Assembly: GCA_930367215.1 (NCBI GenBank)
Contig: OV884060.1
Location: 99,162,151 to 99,226,150 of the forward strand
Length of the DNA: 64,000 nucleotides
DNA from: Pollenia angustigena
Taxonomy: Eukaryota; Arthropoda; Insecta; Diptera; Polleniidae
Direction of reading: 5' to 3'
Numbering within the stretch: the first letter of the stretch is position 1; every line of letters begins with the position of its first letter. This document shows, in pieces, positions 52,038-62,290 of this stretch. Both the position numbers and the translations under genes were made by a program. The notes below the pieces were generated by a model. That model saw only the letters and a list, made by a program, of their open reading frames with translations. It did not search any database and was not told the origin of the DNA.

Positions 52038-53412
52038 AGTAATTTTTAAGTCATTTTCCTTAGTTACCATGATACCAAAGCCAGGTAAAGATAATACAAA
52101 AGTTTAGTCTTATAGGCCTATTAGCTACTTATCAAATATGTCAAAGCTTTTTGAGAAATTATTAGTTTCAAAATTAACACCGATTTTAAGTGAAAATAGA
52201 TGTATTCCAAACCATCAGTTCGGATTTAGAAGAAAACACAGCACAATCGAACAGACTCATCGAATAGTAAATATCATAAGAAAAGCACTTGAAGAAAAGA
52301 AATATTGCTCAGCACTCTTCACCGATGTTTCGCAAGCTTTTGATAAAGTCTGGCATGAAGGCTTATTACATAAATTGAAGCAACATTTACTAGCAAACAC
52401 ACACAAGCTGCTAGAAAGCTACTTAGTCGGTCGTCAATTTATTATTAAACAAGTAAATTTCTTAAGTTCACCTCAGCCCATTGACGCTGGAGTACCACAA
52501 GGCAACATCCTGGGCCCCCTATTTATACTTCGGACATGCCAACAAGCCAAATATACACAAACTTCAACATTTGCAGACGATACAGCTTTTCTAAGCGTCC
52601 ACGAAAATCGTTATGAAGCATCGCGTTACTTACAGCATCATATGTTTCAACTAGAAATATGGTTATGACAATGGAGGATAATGGTCAATGAGCAAAAATG
52701 CGTGCATATAACATTCCCCTTGCGCCGGGAATCTTGCCCCCCTATTACAATCAATAATCAAATAATTCCTCAACATTCGCATGTAAAATATCTCGGTATA
52801 CATCTGGATCGGCGATTAACGTGTAAATGCCATATAGAGGCAATATTAACTCAAATTAAACTAAAAGCCATTCAAATTCATTGGCTTATTGGAAGAAATT
52901 CTATTCTTAGTCTCGATTGCAAGCTTCTACTTTACAACTCTATCTTAAAGCCTATCTGGTGCTACGGTATTCAACTATGGGGCACTGCCTCGGCCTCTAA
53001 TATCGACAAAATTCAAAGGCGCCAAAATAAACTTCTTCGAATAATCACAGCCGCTCCCTTGTATGTTAAAAACTCAAACATTCATAAGGATCTCAATGTG
53101 CCATTAGTAAAAACTATTATTACAAAATTTGCAGTAAAATATTTAAAAAGGCTTGAACAACACCCAAATCCACTAGCTCGAAATATTTTAATTCATGGCG
53201 GCCACACTCGCTTAAGAAGAAGAGACACTGCAGCACTTACCCAATTAGATGAGCGATAAACACCTATATAAGTGAACAGAACCCGTGATGAAGAAAATTT
53301 TTGTATGGCACTGGCAGGACATAAAATAACGTATTAGGTTAAGATTTGATTTATTATTGTTAGTTCATATTTAATATATGAAGATTCAATAAAAAATAAT
53401 GAGAAAAAAAAA
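52038..53412 (+). mobile_element. 5'-truncated jockey-like LINE
   Basis: This begins inside the RT domain and ends with AATAAAAAATAATGAGAAAAAAAAA. TTTAATTA lies at 52030-52037 and again at 53413-53420, a plausible 8-bp target duplication. It is related to but distinct from the jockey-like LINE at 15605-24330. It lies 12 bases beyond the Prp19 stop codon, that is in its 3' UTR, and upstream (convergent) of LAMTOR2. Confidence 0.8.
52063..53259 (+). pseudogene. jockey-like ORF2 fragment (RT and C-terminus)
   Basis: The frame shows VTMIPKPGKD, SYRPISYLSNMSKLFEKLL, HQFGFRRKHSTIEQTHRIV, LFTDVSQAFDKVWH, AGVPQGNILGPL, FADDTAF and the C-terminal KAIQIHWLIGRNSILSL region. In-frame stops occur before SYRP (about 52107) and at about 52666. 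The GPL..T.DMPT block is locally out of frame. A RT remnant, not active. Confidence 0.85.
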
Positions 53413-53420
53413 TTTAATTA

Positions 53421-53561
53421 GTTTAAGGAATTATATTGTATAAACAAGAGACTTAAAACTAAAATTTAACAAAGGAAATATATTATTTTGAATTATATAA
53501 AATAATAAAATTAAAAAGAAGAGAACTTCATATAAATTTTAAATAAACAATATATTACATT
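53421..53561. other. shared 3' region between convergent Prp19 and LAMTOR2
   Basis: This is the short original spacer between the LINE's right target repeat and the LAMTOR2 stop codon. It is AT-rich and offers only variant polyadenylation words (TATATT on plus, AATATA on minus). The LINE may contribute polyadenylation signals to either gene. Confidence 0.4.
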
Positions 53562-53684
53562 TTACGATGCCGCAATTTGTTTAAGTGGACCCTCTAGGTA
53601 GGCAACCAATGCCATTGCTTTTTGTTTGAGAAGACCGAGACCAACATTTTCCTTGGCGTAGAGGCATAATAATATACTGGCAAC
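53562..53684 (-). CDS. Lamtor2: LAMTOR2 last coding exon
   Basis: The exon encodes 40 residues, VASILLCLYAKENVGLGLLK to GPLKQIAAS-stop (stop at 53562-53564), closely matching the C-terminal helix region of LAMTOR2/p14. It starts after an acceptor TTTTTCAG (minus, ending at 53685) in phase 0, as required by the donor of the preceding exon at 59785. LAMTOR2 pairs with LAMTOR3 as a Roadblock-type heterodimer in the Ragulator scaffold on late endosomes and lysosomes, which anchors Rag GTPases for mTORC1 activation. Confidence 0.9.
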   Translation of the reverse strand, partial: VASILLCLYAKENVGLGLLKQKAMALVAYLEGPLKQIAAS

Positions 53685-53801
53685 CTGAAAAACACGTTAA
53701 TTTATTTTCAGAACAGAAATACATATCTATTTTCAACTTTTTTTAAGGGACAAATTGCATGAACATTAGGGTCGTCCTTAAAAAAAGTGTTTGAATTCTC
53801 G

Positions 53802-54632
53802 GTATCACCCCCTAGAAATTTGCGAAACTAAGAAATATAAAATGTTAAGCGATTAAGAAAAAATTAAGAGATGACTGAAAGCGAGTGAAATGTTGATTAG
53901 AAGACGAACAAATTTTTTTTTAAGATTTTGTTATATTTTATAAATGTCGTAAAGGTTTTTATTCTAGATGATAAATGTTCATACAATTATATATTTTTGT
54001 TCCCATGAAATTTTCATTCCCCTCGAAGGGGAAAAAACCAATCGTTAATATCATGCGAAAAATTGTTAATGCTATCAGTTCCAGTGAATGTAAAAAAATG
54101 AAGGGATTAAAAAAAATTAAAAATCAATGAATTTTTGTTCAAAAATATACACGTATATATTTAAAAGAAAAGTTAAAATAATAAAGGAAAATATTTAGTA
54201 TTGGAAGGATAGTTTGATTACAACGTTAGTTTTTTGCAATCTTTTAAATTTTATGTAGTTAAATATTTTCCAAAATTCGGCCACTAAGTCTGTGGAAAGC
54301 TTCACAAATCCGTAGGCAATCGACCTGTCGTTTTGCATTTTGTTGACCAATATATCGGTTTGTGCCTTATTAACGGATCTTGTCCTTAATATTCTATTTA
54401 TAGGAGGAACTACTTACATACATGTTCTGTTCCCTAGCAAAAATAAAGTGAATAAATCTAAGGGAAATGTGAACACATTACGAGGGAAAAAACTTTTCAC
54501 GATAAGGGGAATTTTTTTCGTAAACATTTTTTCACGTTATTATTCTCCTTTGAATTACCTTTTTTATGATCGCAAATATGTGAAAAGGGGAAAAATTACG
54601 AGGGAAAAATTATTCACAATAGGGGTGATAAC
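53802..54632. mobile_element. possible TIR element, GTTATCACCCC ends
   Basis: Inverted ends GTATCACCCCCTA (53802) and (minus) GTTATCACCCCTA are followed inward by repeated GGGGAA/TTCCCCT and CGAGGGAAAAA words at both sides (54010-54050, 54475-54610). The plus ORF 54340-54636 is formed by these repeats and is not a gene. The target duplication was not resolved. Confidence 0.4.
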
Positions 54633-55699
54633 TTGAATGAGAAATTCAAGCACGCACCTTAAACATTTTTGAAATTGATCTGAAATATATATTTTTTTAC
54701 TCAAAAGACTCAAAAATGTGAGATATAAAAAATGTTTTTTTTTTTTTTATTAAGAAGTATAAAAAATTAGTTTAATTATGTTTTTAAAATAAAAATGTCC
54801 CACCAAATACATTTCACATATACTTTTCTGCAATCTTGGTAGGAAATTTTCAGTCCAAGTACATAAAGCAGTAAATCTATAATTTTTTCTATTTAGAATT
54901 AAAAAAGTTAACTTTTATTATGCAGATACATATTTAAATGAAACTGCGTTTTTAATGATAAAGTTTGCCTTAAGTGCATAATTAATTTCAGGGACCGTAT
55001 CTGTTATAAGTTTAATTAAAAAAAAAAATACTTTATAATCATTATTTCTTGAATTTTAATTTTCACTTAGAAAATAAAAGTTTTTTTCTGAGTTATTTCT
55101 TTTATGTATTTTTATTTATGTATTCCTCAGAACACAAAAATATTTTTGATTTTTATTTATTCCTCACGAAATACAAATTGTTTCAGTTTTTGCTTAGAAA
55201 ATAACAGTTACTTTTTTAATTAACTTTTTTCCCTTACAAAAAAAGTAACTTTCTGCGCTAAAATTAATACATATTAACCGTTTTGAGGGCGAATTTATTC
55301 CCAGAGTCTGTGCAAAAACTCAAATTTTTTAAATTATGTTTTCTATATTTTATTCCATTCAAAAATTACTTTTTCAAGAAAAAAATCAAGTTTCAAAAAA
55401 TAAATTTTATTTCTGAGAAATAACGTTTATTTTTTGAGGAATAAATAAAACTCAAAAAAACTAGAATAAACATTTTGTTTTACAGCATTGTGTCATTTTC
55501 TATGCCTTCTCTCTTTCTTTCAATAACAAGCTTACAAAAACAAATTACACTTTTCTATTCGTATTTCCCCTTTCATCAACAAACTCAAATGTTTCGCAGC
55601 AAAAAATAAAACTTGTAAAAATGTTGTTTTATTATTTAGGCTTGAGGTCTTATATACATACATAAATAATAAATAAATTCAAAAAACTTTTTATTTTAT
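54633..55699. repeat. AT-rich region with TTATTCCTCA inverted words
   Basis: TATTTATTCCTCA-like words at about 55120 and 55160, and inverted TGAGGAATAAATA at 55434, suggest an old foldback element. I could not define its ends. No coding sequence is visible. Confidence 0.35.
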
Positions 55700-55705
55700 T
55701 TTTAT

Positions 55706-55746
55706 ATTTTTCCAATATTTCGGTCAAAATCTCTGACCATCATCAG
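55706..55746 (-). ncRNA. hammerhead-ribozyme-like motif of the Penelope-like element
   Basis: On the minus strand CTGATGA (55740-55746) is followed by a 5-bp stem GGTCA/TGACC with loop GAGATTT, then GAAA (55718-55721) and a possible short stem III TATT/AATA. This is the conserved hammerhead core order. Minimal hammerheads are known in Penelope-like retroelements. One extra T lies between CTGATGA and stem II, and stem I was not identified, so activity is uncertain. Confidence 0.55.
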
Positions 55747-56251
55747 GGGAATCTTTTTAAAAATACAAAAAACAAAAATACCATTAAAAATACAAAATAT
55801 TTTACGCAAAACAAATTTAATATTTACAGTTAAATAAATAAATAATAAAAGTTTAAAAACTCGGACCAATTTAAAGGGTCAGTTAGGCGAACGTTGCTGT
55901 ACCCGTAATGTACCGCACCGTACCGTAAGCACGTTGGTGGACTTATAGAACATTTAAAAACGTGTCATATGTTTTCCCATAAATAAACAAAAAGCAATAG
56001 TATACATAAAACAAAACACACAGTGATGAGAATCAAAAATGTTCAAATGGTGACCGTTGTACAGAAAAGGTACTACGTGATTTAAATGGTATTAAAACAG
56101 TATTTTGTGTATGTAAAAATGTTAAAATTTTATATTTATATAATAGATTTACAATAAATAAATTTTGTATTTTAGCATATATATATTTTTAGCATACATA
56201 TATTTTAAATATGCATACATCAAACAAGGTTTTGAGACCATTCAAAGCCTT

Positions 56252-56852
56252 CCCAGCCAGCAAAATACTCCGACATTGTCTGAATCAGACATTTCGTGCA
56301 ATTGCCTGACTTCATTCTTAGAGACTTCGTTCAGATTTCTGTCAGACATTGAATTTACCTACTGTCTGGCCGATTTCTAATCGATTTCGCAAGGATATAT
56401 CAAGGGGAAATTATGTTCAGATATGTCCAACAGAATTCCGACAGAATTCCTTCAGATTTGTCTAACGAGACTTATTATTTTTTTTAAATAATGACAATTG
56501 TCATTCAATTGAAAACAATTTTAATTTTATTTTATTTGTTCAAGATAAAAAGCATAAAAAGGTACGTACGTGTAACATTTTTAATTATGTATTCACTTTT
56601 ACATATTTTGCAAAAAATTCTCGTCTAACACATCAGAACTTCCCATGACTTTTTCATTAGGTTTCTGTTAGATATCTATCAGAAATGCCGACAAAAAACC
56701 AAAATTTCCCACGACATGTCTGTCAGAATTCGTGTCAACCACTCCATACGTTTTTGGGTCAGAAATCTGACAGAATTCGTATACAATTCCGTCGTTTTTG
56801 CCGACGTTTCCCTCAGATATCTGAACGACGTCGGATAATTTTGCTGGCTGGG
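56252..56852. mobile_element. 601-bp MITE with CCCAGCCAGCAAAAT ends
   Basis: The ends CCCAGCCAGCAAAATACTCC and (minus) CCCAGCCAGCAAAATTATCC are inverted copies. GACAGAATTC / TCTGTCAGA words are repeated in both subterminal parts (56380-56470 and 56650-56830). The open frames here (plus 56685-56921, minus 56912-56679) are formed by these repeats. Confidence 0.7.
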
Positions 56853-57107
56853 TTTTATATGTTTCTCATTTCCATTGTATGTGTATATGCATATGATTAT
56901 TTTGTACGTCAAAGCATATGAAAATTTGTATATATGGAAATATGTTGTAATTTAAGTTGTTTTGTCGCAATTCCATAGATATACTGAAAAAAGTACCAAA
57001 ATTAACCGCATTCAATGTAACATACAAGCCGCTCGCTCATCACTGTCTTAGAAATGTCACGTAACAACGGCATGAAATTCTATTTTATACAGATTGGTAC
57101 GTTGCAA

Positions 57108-58697
57108 CTACGGTACATTGCATTTCGGTAAGCTTTTGTATTGGTTTTCATAAAGCAAAAAGCGAACAGCTGATTTCACTGATAAAGCTTTCTTTGATTT
57201 GTGTTTGTCTATTGCATGTTTATAAATTTTTGCACATCTTTCTGTGTCTTTCTTAAAATTTAATGTCTTTTCTGTCTCTTGATCAATTATATGTAGCATC
57301 TCAAGAGTAAATCTCTTCCAATATGTCTACATTATTAAAATTTGGTTTATGTCCAGTTACAGTACAGTGGGCTGCTAATGCAGTTTTCTGTTCTAATGGT
57401 TTTTAAATAGCCTTTTCATCTGACTTATGTGCTGCAAGTCTGGTTTTTAATTTGTTTTTTTGTCGTGCCAACATATATGTACGTTCGGAAAAATCTTTTA
57501 CCTATGTCATAGTCTTATATATTATTGGTGGTCGTTCCTTTTTAGTTGTTCCTTTTGCTATCGTAGTTTTTACTCTGTTAATTAGTTCATTAATGGTTTT
57601 ATTTGGAAAATCGTTTTTACTTAATATATTCCTTATTTTGCAGATATTTATTGGGTGGAAAACTTTGTCACTTATTTCTAGAACTCTCTTAATGAAGTTG
57701 GTCGCTGTATTTATAATTGTTCTTCTTGGATGTTTTGAGTAGAAATTTATTTATCGACCAGACGCCATCGGTTTTTGGTACCAATCTAGTTTAAGTATGT
57801 CTTCGTGTCTAACTATAACCGAATCTAAATACGCTAGTTTGTTATCTGTTTCCTTTTCCAACATAAATTGTATTTGTCTATTAAATTCGTTCAATGTATT
57901 CAGGGTTTCTTCAATACCATCTCTCTTAACGATTCCAAACAAATTATCCACATATTTTGTAAAAATCCTTGGCTTTCTCTTCATCTTCCCTATTGATACA
58001 TTTAATAGTTCTTCCATAATTATGTCCGCAATGACTGGTGAGGCTGGAGATCCCATGGGCATTCCTTTATTTTGTTCATAGTATTTATCCTCTTACTTAA
58101 AATATCTTGTTTCTTTAATACAACACGTTAGTAGTTCTAAGAATAAATCTTTAGGTATTCGTGTATGTTCCTTCAGTAAGTGCCATTTTCTTTCAATAGT
58201 TTTTAATGCCATGTTAACTGGAATACTTGGGAAAAGTGAAATTACGTCAAAGGAAACAAGTAATTCATTTTCATATATATACATAAGTATTATTTACTCT
58301 GTTCTTAAATTCTATTGAGTCTTTTACATTGTATGTAGAGTCCATTGTCAAAATTTTTAAAATTGTAGTCAAATATTTGCATAATTCGTAGGACGGTGAG
58401 TTGATAGAAGAACAAATAGAGCGTAGCGGCATTCCTGTTTTGTGGATCTTTGGTAGACCGTATTTTCTTGGTGCAGTCGCTATGTTGGTTATCATCTTAT
58501 TCCTGTCAAAAGTACTAATTAAATTCATATTGAAAAGTTTTTCAATTAACGTGTTGTTCTTGTTTTGAAATATTGATGTTGGATCCTTTTTTAACCGTCT
58601 GTAGGTAATCATATCTCTATTATTAAGTTTTCTCTTACATAAATGGTCGTCTAGTAATGTTTCAAGCTTAACATATGTAAAAGATTTTTCCGAACGA
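57108..58697 (-). pseudogene. Penelope-type reverse transcriptase and endonuclease remnant
   Basis: The minus strand shows TAPRKYGLPKIHKTGMPLR (about 58460), LLVSFDVISLFPSIPV (about 58255), MPMGSPASPVIADIIMEELL (about 58060) and YVDNLFGIV (about 57950). In the last, the usual second Asp of YVDD is replaced by Asn. After PPII (near 57530) and a stop the frame breaks. A KNKLKTRLAAHKSD segment of the GIY-YIG endonuclease follows near 57440, with the segment before it missing. The sequence changes frame at about 58280 and 58080. It is inactive. Confidence 0.8.
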
Positions 58698-58930
58698 ATT
58701 AAACATTCCAACATTAATAATCGGGAAAAATATGAATTAGCTTTTAAAACAAAAAATACTACAAAAAAAACTTTTTTACAATATGAAATCTAAGATTGAA
58801 AAAGAGGAAAAATCGCAATTAGTTTACAGAATACACTGCAATGGAGACAAAACTGACGCATGCGGAAAAGTATATGTTGGCACGACAAAAAACAATGACA
58901 AATTGCACATTAAAGAAATTTGGTTTTCTC
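58668..58930 (+). pseudogene. inverted Penelope fragment (linker and start of GIY-YIG)
   Basis: The plus strand reads TYVKDFSERIKHSN, NREKYELAFKTKNTT, IEKEEKSQLVYRIHC and GKVYVGTTKN, the linker and first part of the GIY-YIG endonuclease domain. This is largely the segment missing from the minus-strand copy. The KDFSER words occur in both copies and lie in opposite orientation about 1.2 kb apart (57490-57510 and 58670-58697). After YVGTTKNN the sequence diverges. Confidence 0.7.
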
Positions 58931-59079
58931 AATGTCTCATTTGCTTCTATTCTTACGCAAAACTCACCAGCACTCATCTGCCAATTAGGCTAAAGTTCAT
59001 CAACTTTAATTTTCATTTAATTATTTTTATCAAGAAAGGAATTTTACAACATGAAATTAATTAAAATTATTTGATAATT

Positions 59080-59180
59080 TTTTTATTATTGACTGATTTG
59101 GGAATCGAACACAGGCTTTCATGGGCAGGTTTGCCCTGACCAAACCAAATGGTATTTTAACCTTAGTAGATCCCAATATT
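59080..59180 (-). repeat. possible tRNA-derived SINE fragment
   Basis: On the minus strand GTGTTCGATTCCC (59101-59113) matches a pol III B box, with TGGTTTGGTCAGGGCAAA upstream where an A box might be. The stems of a tRNA do not pair, so this is not a tRNA gene. Evidence is limited to the B-box word. Confidence 0.3.
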
Positions 59181-59256
59181 CTGTACGTAAAATGAAATGA
59201 AATTGTAATATAAAACAAATGAAAATTCAGTTAAAAACCGGTCTACTTATTTTTCA

Positions 59257-59530
59257 TTTAACGAAAAGTTTATTTAATTTTTACTGTCAAAAATTTAACC
59301 CCATGCTCCGTAAAAACAAATGAATATTGAGTTTTTTATATATACATATTAACTATCAAAAAATTAACTAAATATTCCGTAAAACAAAGAACTATTCATT
59401 TATTTTATGAAGTTATTTTTTTGGAAGTTATTTTATATAAAAAAGCTGAATATTCTTTTGTTTTTACGGAATTCGCGGTTGGATTTTTGACAGTAAAAAT
59501 TAAATTAACTTTTCGTTATTCTAAATTACA
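59257..59530. repeat. inverted repeat with about 80-bp arms
   Basis: The left arm (AACGAAAAGTTTATTTAATT..., CTCCGTAAAAACAAATGAAT) pairs with the right arm (..TTTGTTTTTACGGAATTC, TTAACTTTTCGTT). The loop is about 110 bp. It lies within the LAMTOR2 intron and the plus ORF 59421-59669 is part of it. Confidence 0.65.
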
Positions 59531-59784
59531 TTTTCATTTAGTTTTACATAAAGAAAAATTTAACTTAATGAACGAACTTGCTTGGAATTTTAAATGTTTA
59601 ATTATTAAAAAATTACTGAACGGAATACTTCTACATAAACTACAGTCCGTTACTGTAATAATATTGTGAGTGTATGTATAAAATTAACAGAGTCTAAAAA
59701 AATACTGGAGAGAGAATCGAAGGCTCGCTAAGATTTATTTCTTATTATTTAAATAAAATGTTAAAACACTGTAAAATATTGTAC

Positions 59785-59977
59785 CTTAGTTATTGCAACA
59801 TGACCACATTCACAGTCTAACAGAACGAATTGTAAACGATCTTCGCGGAAAGCATTGCGTCCATGCTTTTCATAGGCAGCCCAAATATTGCTTGCTATTG
59901 CCGCAGTTACTCGAGCATCTTTATCCTTATCACCGTAGCCCGAATAGGCCAATAGTGCACCTTCTTGACTTAGCAGC
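59785..59977 (-). CDS. Lamtor2: LAMTOR2 core Roadblock exon
   Basis: The 193-bp exon encodes [15 protein letters not shown], then [20 protein letters not shown], then [22 protein letters not shown]. These are the beta strands and long helix of the Roadblock/LC7 fold of LAMTOR2, well conserved with the human protein. It begins after acceptor CATATACAG (minus) with one base of a split codon, and ends at donor AAG|GTACAA in phase 0, joining the exon at 53684. A DKDKD stretch before DARVTAAI seems about two residues longer than in the vertebrate protein. The N-terminal exon (about 20 residues starting MLKPK... in the family) was not found in the window. Confidence 0.92.
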
Positions 59978-60828
59978 CTGTATATGGAAATAAAGAAAAT
60001 AAATAAGAAATGCATATCGAGCCGTAACCGCAAAAATAGCTTTAGTAACATAATTTTAATTTTCGTTTATTTGATAAATGAATTTATCGCCAACACTTGC
60101 ATCATCTCTTAAAAGTTTTATGGCTACTCAAGGTACCGTTATGAATTTATAAAAAACAAGTAATAATGCAATATTCGGCTATGCCGAATCTTATATACCC
60201 TTTACAATGCTTTGATATAAAGATGTATACGGTGAACGTCCGTTCCCTATTATACAGATCAGTACTGTATTTCAGATATTTGTTTTACCTTGCAGCCACA
60301 CGTTCAAGTTGTTCTTGATAGTCTTTTACATATACTGTCTGTCAAATTTGCATAAATTGAAAGCTGTGACGTAGGCTGCACTCAATTTGTAAGCAATTTA
60401 CTTTCAAGATGTCATCAAAACAACAATTTATAAAGAAAAACATGTTATCAGCTGTTAAATTGAAAGTAAAATTGCCAAACAAATGGAAAGGTGAGTGTGT
60501 TAGTAAAAAAGTAAGAGTGTATTGCAAATTGAAAGTCAAAACTTGATCGTGTGGCCTCCAAGTTAGTTGAATTATTTTCAAGTTAAAAATAGCCCGTTTA
60601 AACTAGAGCGAAATCTAGTACTTGCGAGATTTCGCGCCAAATCTAATTGTTTTGGACCAGATTTAACATACAAAAAAATTCTACTTCGTGACTAGATTTT
60701 GACGAAATCTACTCAAAATCTAGTGGCACTTCATTTTTTTTAAATACTACCTGATAAATGCTATAAGCACATTCGAGACAGGACGCTACCGGCTTCAATA
60801 TGTCAAAAAAAGAATACATGTGCACAGC
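59978..60828. other. upstream part of LAMTOR2 (intron or flank) with repeat fragments
   Basis: 60153-60215 carries AACAAG, ATTCGGCTATGCCGAAT and TATACCCT in the same order as the inverted end of the 9620-10347 repeat. 60606-60633 forms a hairpin GCGAAATCT/AGATTTCGC. ATTGAAAGT words repeat at 60355-60540. The first LAMTOR2 exon is not visible in it. Confidence 0.5.
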
Positions 60829-61058
60829 GTTGCCACGACCAAAAAAATTTGTAACCAAAATCTAAACAAAAAGTAACCAACAGCGATAAAAATAACCATA
60901 ATTATTTTGTATTAAATATATATCTAAAGAAGAAATTGGGTTTGTTTTAACCTTATAGACGCCTAAGCCGCTGGGCCGATTTTCATAAAATTTTTGCAGT
61001 ATGTTACCGATGTTCTGGATCGAACAGTAGGCTATATAGTTTTTTGTGGTCGTGGCAA
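60829..61058. mobile_element. 230-bp inverted-repeat element, GTTGCCACGACC ends
   Basis: GTTGCCACGACCAAAAAAAT at 60829 is matched by inverted ...TTTTTTGTGGTCGTGGCAAC ending at 61058. The interior has GACGCCTAAGCCGCTGGGCC. No coding sequence is present and the flanking duplication is unclear. Confidence 0.55.
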
Positions 61059-61189
61059 CTCATATACAAAGTTAACACTTATTTTCGTCAATTTGAAAAA
61101 CTACTTGGGCTAGAGCTTTTAACCTTTTAATATAAGGAGCTCTTACACGTATAACTGTTAAGTCTTCATGTGTTTTTATGGTATATGCA

Positions 61190-61628
61190 AGTTAACTACG
61201 CTAAGTGAACACCCATAATGCAGTATCGAATTATTTCTCGGTTGCGCGTGCAAGTAATATGATAGCACTATTGCCAAATACTTATAATGAAAACTTGCAT
61301 TCTAGGTTTAATATTTTTTTTGTGTTTTTAACTTTTGTAATTATTGATAAATTCCGATTGATCAATTCATGAATAAATTTTAAATGGGCAAAATTACTTT
61401 ATCAGCATTTATTTTATTAAGTTTTAACTTTTATAATTATTGATAAATTCTGATTGGCAAATTCATGAATAATTTTTAAATGGGCAAAATTACTTTATCA
61501 GCATTTATTTTATTAAGAACTTTAGTTATAAGTAAATTACTTTAAATAAAACTTTCTGTATTGAATCCTAAAGAGGAAAAGTGTCTTTTATTTTAAAAGG
61601 TAGCAGGAAAATCCTCATCAACCTAACT
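61190..61628 (+). repeat. 5' LTR of the env-only element
   Basis: It begins AGTTAACTACGCTAAGTGAA and ends CCTAACT. An internal tandem duplication of about 96 bp (61326-61421 and 61424-61516) contains AATGGGCAAAATTACTTTAT. The primer-binding site starts at its last base. Confidence 0.8.
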
Positions 61629-61825
61629 GGCGCCCAACGGAAAAAACCTTAAGATTAAAAGCAAAATCTGTGTGTGTTTATTAAATTCAACCGAATCCTG
61701 TAGACATTTTTAATAAGTAAAAATATAATTTTTGAAAATTGTGTTAGTTAAAAAAAAAGAAAAATTAAAAAATTGGAAAGCAAAAGTTAAATATCAAGTT
61801 TAAAAAAAAAAGATTTTTATAATAA

Positions 61826-62290
61826 AGTTGTTTGTAAAAGCAAAGCCAAAATATAAATTTAAAATCTTGAGATAAAAAAAATTTTGTTGTAAAAACAAAA
61901 ATGCAATTTCATTTAAACAAGACAATTGTAAAAAAAAAAAAAGAAATATCAAATCTAATAAATAGGCTTTCAATATTAAGTCTAAAAAAAGTTTAGTGAA
62001 AAATTTTGTTTGTGAAAGCAAAGCTAAAATATAAATTTAAAATTTTGAGATAAAATTTTTTTTTGTAAAAACAAAAATAAAATTTCATTTGTAAAAAAAA
62101 GAGATATCAAATCTAATAAATAGGCTTTCAATATTAAGTCTAAAAAAAAGTTTAGTGAAAAATTTTGTTTGTGAAAGCAAAGCTAAAATATAAATTTAAA
62201 ATTTTGAAAAATTTTTGTTTAAACAAGAGAATTGTAAAAAAAAAAGATAGATATCAAATCTAATAAATAGACTCTCTAATCATTGCCTAC
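61826..62290 (+). repeat. leader tandem repeats (about 3 x 160-180 bp)
   Basis: The AGCAAAGC.AAAATATAAATT word recurs at about 61838, 62017 and 62177, followed each time by AATAAATAGGCTTTCAAT or a variant. This is A-rich untranslated leader. The ORF 62021-61800 (minus) within it is not a gene. Confidence 0.7.

Larger units (their letters stand above)
55700..58930 (-). mobile_element. Penelope-like element remnant with head-to-head partial copy
   Basis: A minus-strand Penelope-type reverse transcriptase (58697-57750) and downstream remnants (57740-57108) are followed by a hammerhead-like motif at 55706-55746. At 58668-58930 a piece of the same kind of protein lies in the opposite orientation. 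A MITE (56252-56852) has inserted between the coding part and the ribozyme-like part. Penelope-like elements often occur in such partly inverted arrangements. Confidence 0.75.
53685..59784 (-). other. LAMTOR2 intron (6.1 kb), transposon-filled
   Basis: A minus-strand donor AAG|GTACAA lies at 59785/59784 and an acceptor CAG|GTTGCC at 53685/53684. The intron holds a TIR-like element, a Penelope-like element with a MITE inside, and foldback repeats. No host exon was recognised in it. Confidence 0.85.

Noticed and set aside
54340..54636. 98-codon plus ORF in the LAMTOR2 intron
   Set aside because: It is made of repeated GGGGAA/CGAGGGAAAA words at an element end, without a domain.
57452..57742. 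Plus-strand ORF rich in Phe/Val (96 codons)
   Set aside because: It is the antisense of the Penelope-like coding remnant.
59080..59180. tRNA gene on the minus strand
   Set aside because: Only a B-box-like word is present. The acceptor, D and T stems do not pair.
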